This document shows positions 14,405 through 22,590 of a stretch of 30,678 nucleotides of DNA, in pieces. The notes under the pieces are model-generated. The model was given only the letters and a program-made list of their open reading frames with translations. It ran no database searches and was not told where the DNA came from. The stretch covers positions 1 to 30,678 of the forward strand of contig CAJTVO010000029.1 of assembly GCA_910579485.1 (NCBI GenBank), given 5' to 3'. The DNA is from an uncultured Oscillospiraceae bacterium (lineage in GTDB: Bacteria; Bacillota; Clostridia; Oscillospirales; Oscillospiraceae). Position numbers and translations under genes: made by a program. Every line of letters begins with the position of its first letter. Positions within the stretch are counted from its first letter, which is position 1.

Positions 14405-15430
14405 CTACCGCCCCGCCTGCTCCAGCATGTTCTCAATGAGGATGCCGTACCCCTTGGAGGGCTCGTTGACCATCACATGGGTCACCGCGCCCACCAGCTT
14501 CCCGTCCTGAAGGATGGGGCTGCCGCTCATCCCCTGGACGATGCCGCCGGTCTGCTGGATCAGCGCGGGGTCCGTCACCTGGATCAGCAGGTTCTGCACC
14601 CCGGTACTGCCCAGGACCCGGACGATCTCGATGGCGTAGGACTCCACCCGGTCGCCGCTGACGTTGGAGAGGATGGCCGCGGGCCCGGCGTGGACCTCCC
14701 CGGCTCCGGCCACCGGCAGCGCGTCGCCCTCCGTATAGGAGCAGGACTCCATGGACCCGAAGACCCCCTGCTCCGTATTGGCGTACAGCTCGCCCAGATC
14801 GTGGGCCAGGTCGAAGCTGCCCTTCAATTCGCCGGGTTCCCCGGCGCTGCCCCGCTTCACCGCCTTCACCGAGGCCCGCATCACCGATCCGTCCCCCAGG
14901 GGCATCAAAAGCCCCGTGTCCGTATCCGTGACGCCGTGCCCCAGCGCGCCGAAGGAGCCGGTGGCGGGGTCATAAAAAGTTACCGTGCCGATGCCCGCCA
15001 TGCTGTCCCTGATCCAGGCCCCCAGCCGCCAGGTGCCGTCGGTGCCCAGCACCGGCTGGGCGGCCAGTTTCAATTCCCGGCCGTCCCTGGTCACGTCCAG
15101 GTCCACCCTGTTTCCGCATTGGAGCAGGGCGGCGAACTGCTCGGAGCTCTCCACCTCCTGGCCGTTGGCCGCCTCGATCACGTCTCCCACCTGCAGTCCG
15201 CACTCCGCGCCGGGGGAGAGCACGCCGGAGCCGGTCTCCACCTCCGCCAGGCCGATGACCACCACGCCCTCGGCAAACAGCTTGATGCCGATGGTGTGCC
15301 CCACGGGGACCAGCCGGTCCGCCTCCAGCGCGGAGGCCTGGGCGGCAGGTCCGGCCAGGGAGGCGGCGCACAGCAGCCCGCTAAGAAAAAAAGCCGCGGC
15401 CCTCCGCCTTCTGCGATCCAGTCCAGTCAT
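14405..15430 (-). CDS. spoIVB: SpoIVB serine peptidase (S55 family)
   Basis: A 341-residue sporulation protease secreted into the intermembrane space of the sporangium, where relatives trigger pro-sigma-K processing. An arginine-rich N-terminus and a hydrophobic signal anchor (about 11-31) are followed by a PDZ domain (about 55-115, GVLSPGAECGLQVGDVI). The S55 peptidase domain has H165 in GALGHG and S302 in GMSGSP. The ATG at 15430 follows GGGGTGG; an in-frame ATG at 15478 has no ribosome binding site. The last 18 or so codons lie in the 55-bp repeat, and the stop is TAG, whereas the stranded copy has TAA, so the 3' end was rebuilt by the inserted element. Confidence 0.93.
   Translation of the reverse strand: MTGLDRRRRRAAAFFLSGLLCAASLAGPAAQASALEADRLVPVGHTIGIKLFAEGVVVIGLAEVETGSGVLSPGAECGLQVGDVIEAANGQEVESSEQFAALLQCGNRVDLDVTRDGRELKLAAQPVLGTDGTWRLGAWIRDSMAGIGTVTFYDPATGSFGALGHGVTDTDTGLLMPLGDGSVMRASVKAVKRGSAGEPGELKGSFDLAHDLGELYANTEQGVFGSMESCSYTEGDALPVAGAGEVHAGPAAILSNVSGDRVESYAIEIVRVLGSTGVQNLLIQVTDPALIQQTGGIVQGMSGSPILQDGKLVGAVTHVMVNEPSKGYGILIENMLEQAGR
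14406..14460 (-). repeat. 55-bp direct repeat, right copy: functional spoIVB 3' end (attR-like)
   Basis: Identical to 4971-5025, and divergent from it immediately outside (T versus C at one end, A versus G at the other). This copy is in frame with spoIVB and supplies its C-terminus. Confidence 0.93.
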
Positions 15431-15574
15431 CCATTTCACCACCCCTTTCAAAAATTTCGCCGTGAAATCCACAGCCATGCTAATTTGCGCTTCTTTGGCC
15501 GGAATACGCAGAGCGGCGGTTTGTAAAAAGCGGCGGCTTTGTCAAGGAAAGAACTGGCAGTCCCCGCGGACAGG

Positions 15575-15612
15575 CAAAAAAACAAGATCCGCAGGCAAAA
15601 GCCCGCGGATCC
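15575..15612 (-). terminator. Rho-independent terminator after ftsZ
   Basis: On the - strand, GGATCCGCGGG (from 15612) pairs with CCTGCGGATC (to 15586) around a CTTTTG loop, followed by TTGTTTTTTT. It separates ftsZ from spoIVB. Confidence 0.88.
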
Positions 15613-15652
15613 TGGCAAAAATTTCATGCTGAGACGGGACGCTATGTAACGA

Positions 15653-16774
15653 TCATCTGTCAAAAATACGCAGAATATCCTCGAAGGGGTCCTTGTCGTC
15701 GGCCTTCTTCTCCTCCTCGGTCTGGGGGCGGAGGAGGAGGTCGTCGAACTTCTCCTTGGAGGAGCCGCCGTTCATCGCGCCCTGCATCCCGGAGACGGTC
15801 ACCGCGTTGGCCCCCTTCTTCTCATCGAAGCCGGTGGCAATGATGGTGACCCGGATCTCGTCGTCCATGGACTCGTCGAAGGCCGCGCCGAAGATGGTGT
15901 TGGCGTCGGGATGGACGGCCTGCTGGACCATGGCGGCGGCGGCCTCCACGTCGTCCAGACCGATGTCGCTGGAGCCGGTGATGCTCACCAGCACGCCCTT
16001 GGCTCCGTTGATGGAGGTCTCCAGCAGAGGGCTGGAAATGGCCTGACGGGCGGCCTCCTCGGCCTTGCCCTTGCCGGCGGCGGAGCCCACGCCCATATGG
16101 GCCAGGCCCGCGCCCTTCATGACGGTGGTCACGTCGGCGAAGTCCAGGTTGATGAACCCCGGCTTGCCGATGAGCTCGGTGATGGACAGCAGCGCCTGCC
16201 GCAGGACGTCGTCGGAGATCTGGAAGCCGTTGGCAAAGGTGATCTTCTGGTCGGTGACGTGCTTGATGCGGTCGTTGGGGATGACCACCAGGGAGTCCAC
16301 CCGGTTTTGCAGCTCCTCAATACCGGACTCGGCCTGCTGCATCCGGCGGCGTCCCTCGAACCAGAAGGGCTTGGTGACCACGCCCACGGTGAGGATGCCC
16401 ATCTCCCGGGCGGCCTCGGCCACCACCGGGGCGGCTCCCGTGCCGGTGCCGCCGCCCATGCCGGCGGTGATGAAGACCATGTCGGTGTCTTCCAGCGCCT
16501 TGGAGATCTGGCTGCGGCTCTCCTCGGCGGACTTGCGCCCCACCTCGGGGTCGGCCCCGGCCCCCTGGCCGTGGGTCAGCTTCTCGCCGATCTGGATCTT
16601 ATAGGCCGCCACGGACTCGTTGAGCACCTGCTTGTCCGTGTTGATCGCCACGAAATCCACGCCGGTCACGCCGGTACTGACCATGCGGTTGACCACGTTG
16701 TTGCCGCATCCGCCTACGCCGATGACTTTGATCTTGACAATGTTATCGGGAGCGGTTACCAGTTCAATTGCCAT
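15653..16774 (-). CDS. ftsZ: cell division protein FtsZ
   Basis: A 373-residue tubulin-like GTPase that forms the division ring. GTP-binding GGGTGTG is at residues 107-113. The N-terminal nucleotide contacts (VIGVGGCGNNVVNRM, 18-31) and the T7 region NLDFADV are intact. A charged linker leads to the C-terminal peptide DPFEDILRIFDR, which resembles the conserved tail that binds membrane tethers. The start at 16774 has AGGAGGAACC upstream. It has its own strong promoter and terminator, and ftsA, its usual upstream partner, is absent here. Confidence 0.97.
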   Translation of the reverse strand: MAIELVTAPDNIVKIKVIGVGGCGNNVVNRMVSTGVTGVDFVAINTDKQVLNESVAAYKIQIGEKLTHGQGAGADPEVGRKSAEESRSQISKALEDTDMVFITAGMGGGTGTGAAPVVAEAAREMGILTVGVVTKPFWFEGRRRMQQAESGIEELQNRVDSLVVIPNDRIKHVTDQKITFANGFQISDDVLRQALLSITELIGKPGFINLDFADVTTVMKGAGLAHMGVGSAAGKGKAEEAARQAISSPLLETSINGAKGVLVSITGSSDIGLDDVEAAAAMVQQAVHPDANTIFGAAFDESMDDEIRVTIIATGFDEKKGANAVTVSGMQGAMNGGSSKEKFDDLLLRPQTEEEKKADDKDPFEDILRIFDR

Positions 16775-16854
16775 AATGGTTCCTCCTGCAAGACGTTGCG
16801 TCTTTTGTATATTAGCCGGGGCGTCTGCCCCAAGATAGTATGCCTATTTCGTTC

Positions 16855-16883
16855 ATTATAACGCCTTTTCCAAGACAGGTCAA
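16855..16883 (-). promoter_or_regulatory. sigma-A promoter of ftsZ
   Basis: On the - strand, TTGACC (16883-16878) and a perfect TATAAT (16860-16855) are 17 bases apart, about 80 bases before ftsZ. The leader holds a short GGGGC/GCCCC stem. Confidence 0.85.
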
Positions 16884-16957
16884 TAGCGAAGCGCGCGCTT
16901 TTTTGAAAATTTCCGGCGAAGGGGGCAAATGGGAAATATTTCCAGGGCCCCGCGAAG

Positions 16958-17722
16958 TCACTCAACGTCAGGAATGAAGCGGACTTCGTAGTCGTCGGAC
17001 ATGGTCATGCGCAGGATGCCCTTCTGGTTCGGCTCCAGCTTGTCCACGGCGCTGAGCAGGCAGGTGATTTTGAAGTCGAAGTCCGCGTCGTAGAAAAGCT
17101 CCGCCCGGAAGCGCCCGTCGTAGTGGATCACCAGTTCCCGGGGGCTGGAGCAGTCGATGCGGTCCACCTGGGGGAGGGCCTCCTGGAGGGCCAGCACGGA
17201 CAGCAGCTCCTGGAGGCGCTGGGCGGTGATGACGCCGTCCTCCGGCAGGACCAGGGGGTCGCTGACGGCGGGGTCCTTGGCGTAGACGCCGGTGATCTGG
17301 GGATACCCGGCGGCCATGGAGCCATCGGCGGCCTCCAGGATCTTGCCTCCGGCGCTGAGGAGCCACCAGCCTCCGGCGCCCTGGATGGCGGCGGCGGCGC
17401 GGGTCTCCGTCACCTCGATCTCCAGGGTGCTGGGGAACTTGGGCCGGGGCTGTACGTCGGTGATATAGGGCAGGGCGGTGTAGATCCGCTGGGAGACCCG
17501 GTAGCGGTCCAGCAGCACCAGGTTGTCGCCGATCTCCACCCCGGAGGCGGCGATGATATCGGCGGCCTGGTAGCGGCTGGCGCCGGTGACCTGGATGGTC
17601 TCCACCTTGAAGAACATGGTGAGCGCCGCCACGATGGCTGCCGCCGCCAGGAGGAGGGACAGGGGACGCAGCATCCGGCCCAGTCCTCCCCGGCGGCGTC
17701 TTTTTTTTCTCTTGTTGGGCAT
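16958..17722 (-). CDS. ftsQ: cell division protein FtsQ/DivIB
   Basis: A 254-residue bitopic divisome protein. A very basic cytoplasmic head (KRKKRRRRGG) is followed by one hydrophobic segment (about 19-38) and a POTRA domain (about 42-110; VETIQVTGASRYQAADIIAASGVEIGDNL). A beta domain follows, with PSTLEIEVTETRAAAAI. It works with FtsL and FtsB to activate septal synthesis. The ATG at 17722 is behind AAAGGAG; longer frames reach back into murA and are not used. It is 35 bases after murA. Confidence 0.9.
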   Translation of the reverse strand: MPNKRKKRRRRGGLGRMLRPLSLLLAAAAIVAALTMFFKVETIQVTGASRYQAADIIAASGVEIGDNLVLLDRYRVSQRIYTALPYITDVQPRPKFPSTLEIEVTETRAAAAIQGAGGWWLLSAGGKILEAADGSMAAGYPQITGVYAKDPAVSDPLVLPEDGVITAQRLQELLSVLALQEALPQVDRIDCSSPRELVIHYDGRFRAELFYDADFDFKITCLLSAVDKLEPNQKGILRMTMSDDYEVRFIPDVE

Positions 17723-17757
17723 GGCGGGCGCTCCTTTCTTTTGCAACGCGCCGGAGA

Positions 17758-19008
17758 TCAGCCGGTCTCGATCCTCGCTCCCAGCTGGCGCAGGTCGCCC
17801 ACGGGGTCCTGATAGCCCCGCTGGATATGAAAGATGTCTCCGATCCGGGTCTCGCCTTGGGCGGCGGCTCCGGCCACCAGCAGGGCCGCGCCGCCCCGCA
17901 GGTCCGTGCAGCGCACGCTGGCGCCGCACAGGCAGGGGACGCCGGTGACCACCGCCACCCGGTCGGCCACCCGGATGTCCGCGCCCATGCGGCACAGCTC
18001 ATCCACGTGGCGGTAGCGGTTTTCAAAGATGTTCTCCACGAATACGGTGGACCCATGGCCGCGCAGCAGCGCCGCCATGAGGACGGCCTGGGCGTCGGTG
18101 GGGAAGCCGGGGTAGGGGGCGGTGCGCACCGTTCCGATGGAGCGCAGGCGTCCCTCGGAGCGCAGGACGATCCGTCCCTCGCCGCTGTATATCTGGCACC
18201 CCGCCGCGTGGAGGGCGGCGGTGACGGTGGAGAGGTGCCCGGGGTGGACCTGGGTCAGCTCGACCTCGCCGCCCGCGGCGGCGGCCGCCGCCAGATATGT
18301 AGCCGCCACGATCCGGTCCGGCATGACGGTGTGGCGCACGTCCCGGGTGGGCTGACGGCCCTGGATGCAGATGGTGGAGCTGCCCGCCCCCTTCACCTGG
18401 CACCCCATGGCGCACAGGAAGTCCTGGAGGTCCCCGATCTCCGGCTCCCGGGCGGCGTTGAGGAGCACCGTCTCCCCATAGGCGCCGCAGGCGGCCAGGA
18501 TGGCGTTCTCCGTAGCGCCCACGCTGGGCATACTCAGGGTGATCTCCCGGCCCTCCAGGCGCTGGGCGGTGCAGCGCAGGCAGCCGCCCTCCTCCCGGAT
18601 GCCGGCCCCCAGCTGCCGCAGGACCGCCAGGTGCAGGTCGATGGGCCGGGGGCCCAGCTCGCACCCGCCGGGGTGGCTCATCTCCGCCCAGCCCATCCGG
18701 GCCAGGATGGACCCCAGGAACACCACCGAGGAGCGCATCTCCCGCATCAGATGGTCGGGGATGTCCCACCGGTCGATGCCGCTGGCGTCAACGACCAGAT
18801 CGCCGCCCTCCCAGTCCGCCCGGCAGCCCAGGTGGCGGAGGATGCGGATGCTGGCTTCTACGTCGCTGAGGTGGGGGCAGCCCTGGAGCACGGTGCGCCC
18901 CGGGTGCAGGATGGACGCGGCCAGGATGGGCAGGACGCTGTTCTTCGCGCCCTGGACCGGCAGCGTTCCCTCCAGACGGGCGCCGCCCTGTAGGATGATA
19001 TGGCTCAT
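17758..19008 (-). CDS. murA: UDP-N-acetylglucosamine 1-carboxyvinyltransferase
   Basis: A 416-residue MurA, which transfers enolpyruvate from PEP to UDP-GlcNAc, the first committed step of peptidoglycan synthesis. K22 (QGAKN) and the catalytic cysteine C116 (HPGGCELGPRP) are present; the Cys means fosfomycin could in principle react. APYPGFPTDAQAVLMA is another family mark. The ATG at 19008 has GGAGGG upstream; an in-frame start at 19041 is less likely. It sits where murC or murB often lies in other dcw clusters. Confidence 0.92.
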   Translation of the reverse strand: MSHIILQGGARLEGTLPVQGAKNSVLPILAASILHPGRTVLQGCPHLSDVEASIRILRHLGCRADWEGGDLVVDASGIDRWDIPDHLMREMRSSVVFLGSILARMGWAEMSHPGGCELGPRPIDLHLAVLRQLGAGIREEGGCLRCTAQRLEGREITLSMPSVGATENAILAACGAYGETVLLNAAREPEIGDLQDFLCAMGCQVKGAGSSTICIQGRQPTRDVRHTVMPDRIVAATYLAAAAAAGGEVELTQVHPGHLSTVTAALHAAGCQIYSGEGRIVLRSEGRLRSIGTVRTAPYPGFPTDAQAVLMAALLRGHGSTVFVENIFENRYRHVDELCRMGADIRVADRVAVVTGVPCLCGASVRCTDLRGGAALLVAGAAAQGETRIGDIFHIQRGYQDPVGDLRQLGARIETG

Positions 19009-19085
19009 AAATGGATCCCTCCGCCCATGAATTTGTCCCATACGGTGATCAGACTACTTCATGGTATGCGGGAGGGCGGGAACTG

Positions 19086-20222
19086 CTACTTTTTGCCGGA
19101 ACGGACCAGGGCCATGACGGCGTCCAGTATCTTTTCCGCCGCGTCGATGGTCCCCAGAGAGGACATGGCGGCGCTCATTGCCTTCCGCCGGGCCTCGTCG
19201 TGGAGGATATCGCAGGCGGTATCGTAGAGCCTCTGGCCGCTGCTGTCCTTCTCCAGGATCATCACCGCGCCTCCGGCGTCCGCCAGGACGCGGGCGTTGG
19301 ACTCCTGGTGGTTGTGGGTCACGTTGGGGGAGGGGATGATGAGGGCCGGGACCCCCAGGGCGGTGAGCTCGCTGATGGTGCTGGCCCCCGCCCGGCAGAT
19401 CACCAGGTCCGCGGCCCGCATGAGCTCCGACATGTTCTGGATATACTCCCGGACCTCCAGCTCAGGGGTCCGGCTCAGGTCCACCTTTTCGTCCCGGAGG
19501 TATCCGCCCATGCGCTGGCAGCCGATGGCCCCGGCGCCGTGGACGTGGTGGAAGGGAAGGCCGTTCCGGGCCTCCAGGGCCAGGAACCGGGCCGTCTCCC
19601 GGTTCATCTCGGCGGCGCCCAGACTGCCGAAGAAGGAGACGATCAGGGGCCTGCCGTCGTCCATGCCCAGCTTCTGCTTTGCCTGCTTCCTGGTGAGCCG
19701 GAAGAAGTCCCCCCGGACCGGGGTGCCGGTGACCAGCACCTTGTCAGGGTGCCGGTAGTTTTTCCGGCATTCCTCGAAGCCCACCATGATGAGGTCCGCG
19801 TGGTTTTCCAGCAGGCGGGTGGTGAGCCCCGGGATGGCGTTGGACTCGTGGACGGCGGTGGGGATGCCCAGGGAGGAGGCCGCCCGGATCATGGGATAGC
19901 TGGCGTAGCCCCCGGTGCCCACCACCAGATCGGCGGGGAACTCCTTCAGGAGGGCCTTGGCCTCGCCGGGGGAGCGGAGGAGGTTGCGCAGGGAGATCAG
20001 GTTGTGTTTGATCTCCTTGGGGGCCAGGGAGCGGTGGAAGCTGGAGATCTCCACCGCCCGGAAGGGCCATCCGGCGCTCTCAATGAGCTGCTTTTCGATG
20101 CCCCGGTGAGCGCCCACGAAGAGGATCTCGCTGTCAGGCTTTCGTTCCTTGATAAGTCCCGCCAGGGCCAGAGCGGGGTTCACGTGCCCCGCCGTGCCGC
20201 CGCAGGTGAATACGATCTTCAT
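19086..20222 (-). CDS. murG: UDP-GlcNAc--lipid I N-acetylglucosaminyltransferase MurG
   Basis: A 378-residue GT-B glycosyltransferase that makes lipid II at the inner membrane face. GGTAGHVNPALA lies at about residues 8-19. The second glycine-rich loop reads FFGSLGA rather than the common GGSLGA. The donor-site stretch (RAGASTISELTALGVPALIIPSP, then THNHQ) is normal. It is preceded by ftsW, 16 bases away, with GAGGC upstream of the start. Confidence 0.96.
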   Translation of the reverse strand: MKIVFTCGGTAGHVNPALALAGLIKERKPDSEILFVGAHRGIEKQLIESAGWPFRAVEISSFHRSLAPKEIKHNLISLRNLLRSPGEAKALLKEFPADLVVGTGGYASYPMIRAASSLGIPTAVHESNAIPGLTTRLLENHADLIMVGFEECRKNYRHPDKVLVTGTPVRGDFFRLTRKQAKQKLGMDDGRPLIVSFFGSLGAAEMNRETARFLALEARNGLPFHHVHGAGAIGCQRMGGYLRDEKVDLSRTPELEVREYIQNMSELMRAADLVICRAGASTISELTALGVPALIIPSPNVTHNHQESNARVLADAGGAVMILEKDSSGQRLYDTACDILHDEARRKAMSAAMSSLGTIDAAEKILDAVMALVRSGKK

Positions 20223-20238
20223 AGATGGAGCCTCTTTT

Positions 20239-21549
20239 CTACCACGCCTTTGGCGCGGGGATCTGCCGCGAGACCGAGAGGACGACGCCCACCTCCACCA
20301 GCTGAATGACCAGCGCCGTGCCCCCGGAGCTGAAGAAGGGGAGGGAGATGCCGGTGGCGGGGATGAGGTTGGTGACCACCGCGATGTTCAGAAAGGTCTG
20401 CAGCGCGATCTGGGTGGTGACGCCCACGATCAGCAGGCTCCCGAACCGGTCGCGGGCGTGGATGGCCAGCCAGAAGCCCCGGATGATCAGCAGGGCGAAC
20501 AGCACCATGATGAGGGTGCCGCCCACCAGCCCCAGCTCCTCCAGGACCACGGCGAAGATGTAGTCGTTCTGGGCCTCGGGGAGGAAGCCGAACTTCTGGC
20601 GGCTCTTGCCCAGGCCCACCCCCAGCAGTCCGCCGGAGCCGATGGCGTACAGCCCCTGGATGGTCTGCCAGGCCGCGTCCCGCCGGAAGGCCAGGTCGCC
20701 GCCGAAGGGGTCCTTCCACACGGCGATCCGGGAGGCGTTGTAGTCGATGGCCTTGAAGAAGTTCTCGACCACGTCCGTAAAGGCCAGCAGGTAGGTCCCC
20801 AGGCCCACGGCGCTCACGCCCGCCGCGATCCAGCCCCAGTGGATGCCCCCCACCACCAGCATGGCCGCGCCGATGCCCGCGATGAGGATGGCCCCGGAGA
20901 AGTGGGGCTCCAGCGCCGTCATCGCCACCATCACCAGCAGGATGCCGATGTGGTAGAGGAAGCCCTCCTTGAGATCCTTCATCTTCTCCCGCTTTTTGGA
21001 GATGGACTCCGCGAAAAAGACGATGAGGCCCAGCTTCGCCAGGTCCGAGGGCTGGAAGGTCAGGGAGGTGTTGGGGATGCCCAGCCACCGGGCCGCGCCG
21101 TTGGCGCTGATGGCCAGCAGGCGCCCGTTGGCCTTGGGGCCGGGGATGATGACCAGGAACAGCAGGATCAGGGACATCCACAGGCCCAGCCGCGCCAGGC
21201 CCCGGAAGCGCTCGTAGTTGATCTTGGACACCCACAGCATCAGGCCCACGCCGATGACCGCGAAGACCGCCTGCCGCTTGATGAAGTACAGGGGGTCGTT
21301 GCCCAGGTTGGCGCTGGCCTGGGCGTTGGGGAAGCTGGCGGAGAGGAGCATGATGAGCCCGATGCCCAGCAGCATCATGGCCAGCAGCAGGAAGGGCATA
21401 TCCAGCGGGCCCCGGGCGGCTTCCCAGGCCTCCTGCCGCTTGCGCCGGTCCTCGCGCTCCTTCTGGCGCTTGAGCTGGCGGTACTCGTCCCGGGTGAGGG
21501 GGATGCCGTTCCGGGTGCGTATGGGACGTGTATTCTTTTTGGGGGCCAT
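20239..21549 (-). CDS. ftsW: FtsW/SpoVE-type SEDS peptidoglycan polymerase
   Basis: A 436-residue SEDS glycosyltransferase. A basic cytoplasmic N-terminus of about 45 residues is followed by about ten membrane segments. Family motifs are NGAARWLGIPNTSLTFQPSDLAKLGLI, LPEAQNDYIFAVVLEELGLVGG and the C-terminal LPFFSSGGTALV. It polymerises lipid II together with a class B PBP, which is encoded in the same cluster. FtsW (division) and SpoVE (sporulation) cannot be separated by sequence reading alone; the dcw location favours a division role. Confidence 0.93.
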   Translation of the reverse strand: MAPKKNTRPIRTRNGIPLTRDEYRQLKRQKEREDRRKRQEAWEAARGPLDMPFLLLAMMLLGIGLIMLLSASFPNAQASANLGNDPLYFIKRQAVFAVIGVGLMLWVSKINYERFRGLARLGLWMSLILLFLVIIPGPKANGRLLAISANGAARWLGIPNTSLTFQPSDLAKLGLIVFFAESISKKREKMKDLKEGFLYHIGILLVMVAMTALEPHFSGAILIAGIGAAMLVVGGIHWGWIAAGVSAVGLGTYLLAFTDVVENFFKAIDYNASRIAVWKDPFGGDLAFRRDAAWQTIQGLYAIGSGGLLGVGLGKSRQKFGFLPEAQNDYIFAVVLEELGLVGGTLIMVLFALLIIRGFWLAIHARDRFGSLLIVGVTTQIALQTFLNIAVVTNLIPATGISLPFFSSGGTALVIQLVEVGVVLSVSRQIPAPKAW

Positions 21550-21581
21550 GGGCGATCCCTCCCGTTATTGGATAAAATGGG

Positions 21582-22562
21582 TCACAGGGTCATGATCCCC
21601 ATCAGCGCCAGGGCGCAGAAGACGGCGGATACCGCCGTGAAGACCGTGACGATCTTCACCTCGCTCCAGCCGCACATCTCGAAGTGGTGGTGGATGGGGG
21701 CCATCTTGAAGATCCGCTTCCCGTGAGTCACCTTGAAGTAGGTGACCTGGAGGATGTCGGAAAGGGTCTCGATAATGTAGACGATCCCCACGGGGACCAG
21801 GATCAGGGGCAGGTCGATGGCGAAGGCCATGCCCGCCACCGCGCCCCCCAGGAACAGGGAGCCGGTGTCCCCCATGAAGACCTTGGCGGGGTGGGCGTTG
21901 AACAGCAGGAAGGCCAGCAGGCCCCCCAGCACCGCCCCGGCGAACACGCCTACCTGGGTGACGCCCCACCAGGCCGCCGCCGTGACGTAGAACAGGGCCA
22001 CGGGCACGGAGACGGAGGCCGCCAGGCCGTCCAGGCCGTCGGTGATGTTCACCGCGTTCACCGCCCCCACGATGACGAAGGCGGAGAAGACCATGTAGAC
22101 CGGCCAGCTCAGGGAGAGGTCCACGTTGAGGAAGGGCACGTACAGGTGGGGGGTGACGTGTCCCTCCAGGCGCATCAGCATCAGGAACAGGATGGCCGCC
22201 GCCAGCTGGAGCAGGAACTTCTGGATGGCCGTGAGGCCCAGGTTCTGGTGGCGCTTCACCTTCTCAAAGTCGTCCAGGAAGCCGATGACCCCGAAGACGG
22301 AGGCGAAGAGGAACAGGTAGAAGTGGGTCAGGTCCCCCGCCGCCATGCCCCGCCACCCGGCGAGGAAGACGGCCGCCGCTATGCCGGTGATGAACATGAG
22401 GCCCCCCATGGTAGGGGTCCCGGCCTTGGAGGCGTGCCACCTGGGGCCCACCTCCCGGATTTCCTGACCGGCCTTCAGCCGCCGCAGGGCGGGCAGGATG
22501 ACCCACCGGCCCAGTACCGCCGTCACGGCGAAGCTCAGCACGCACGCGATAATGATCTCCAT
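21582..22562 (-). CDS. mraY: phospho-N-acetylmuramoyl-pentapeptide transferase
   Basis: A 326-residue polytopic membrane enzyme that forms lipid I from UDP-MurNAc-pentapeptide and undecaprenyl phosphate. Family marks are TPTMGGLMF near residue 50, IGFLDDFEK with the paired aspartates, NITDGLDGLAAS, FMGDTGSL and PIHHHFEMCGWSE near the C-terminus. About ten hydrophobic segments are present. It starts behind GAGGGAGAG, 28 bases after murE; murF and murD, often on either side, are missing. Confidence 0.97.
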   Translation of the reverse strand: MEIIIACVLSFAVTAVLGRWVILPALRRLKAGQEIREVGPRWHASKAGTPTMGGLMFITGIAAAVFLAGWRGMAAGDLTHFYLFLFASVFGVIGFLDDFEKVKRHQNLGLTAIQKFLLQLAAAILFLMLMRLEGHVTPHLYVPFLNVDLSLSWPVYMVFSAFVIVGAVNAVNITDGLDGLAASVSVPVALFYVTAAAWWGVTQVGVFAGAVLGGLLAFLLFNAHPAKVFMGDTGSLFLGGAVAGMAFAIDLPLILVPVGIVYIIETLSDILQVTYFKVTHGKRIFKMAPIHHHFEMCGWSEVKIVTVFTAVSAVFCALALMGIMTL

Positions 22563-22590
22563 AAATACTCTCCCTCGCGCCCGATCCCCG

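Larger units (their letters stand above)
5026..14405. mobile_element. genomic island inserted at the 3' end of spoIVB (cargo only, no integrase)
   Basis: About 9.4 kb lies between two perfect 55-bp copies of the spoIVB 3' end. The block is visibly AT-richer and uses many A/T-ending codons, unlike the strongly G/C-ending genes on both sides. It carries ten protein genes: one ABC importer (four genes), two amidohydrolases, three VOC proteins and one GntR regulator. I found no integrase, transposase, relaxase or phage gene inside. The boundary layout (target gene restored by the element's own copy of the 3' end) is typical of site-specific integration. The recombinase must be lost, encoded elsewhere, or supplied in trans. 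Confidence 0.8.

Noticed and set aside
5026..14405. Composite transposon or prophage
   Set aside because: No insertion sequences, terminal inverted repeats, transposase or phage genes are visible, and the flanking repeats are target-gene sequence.
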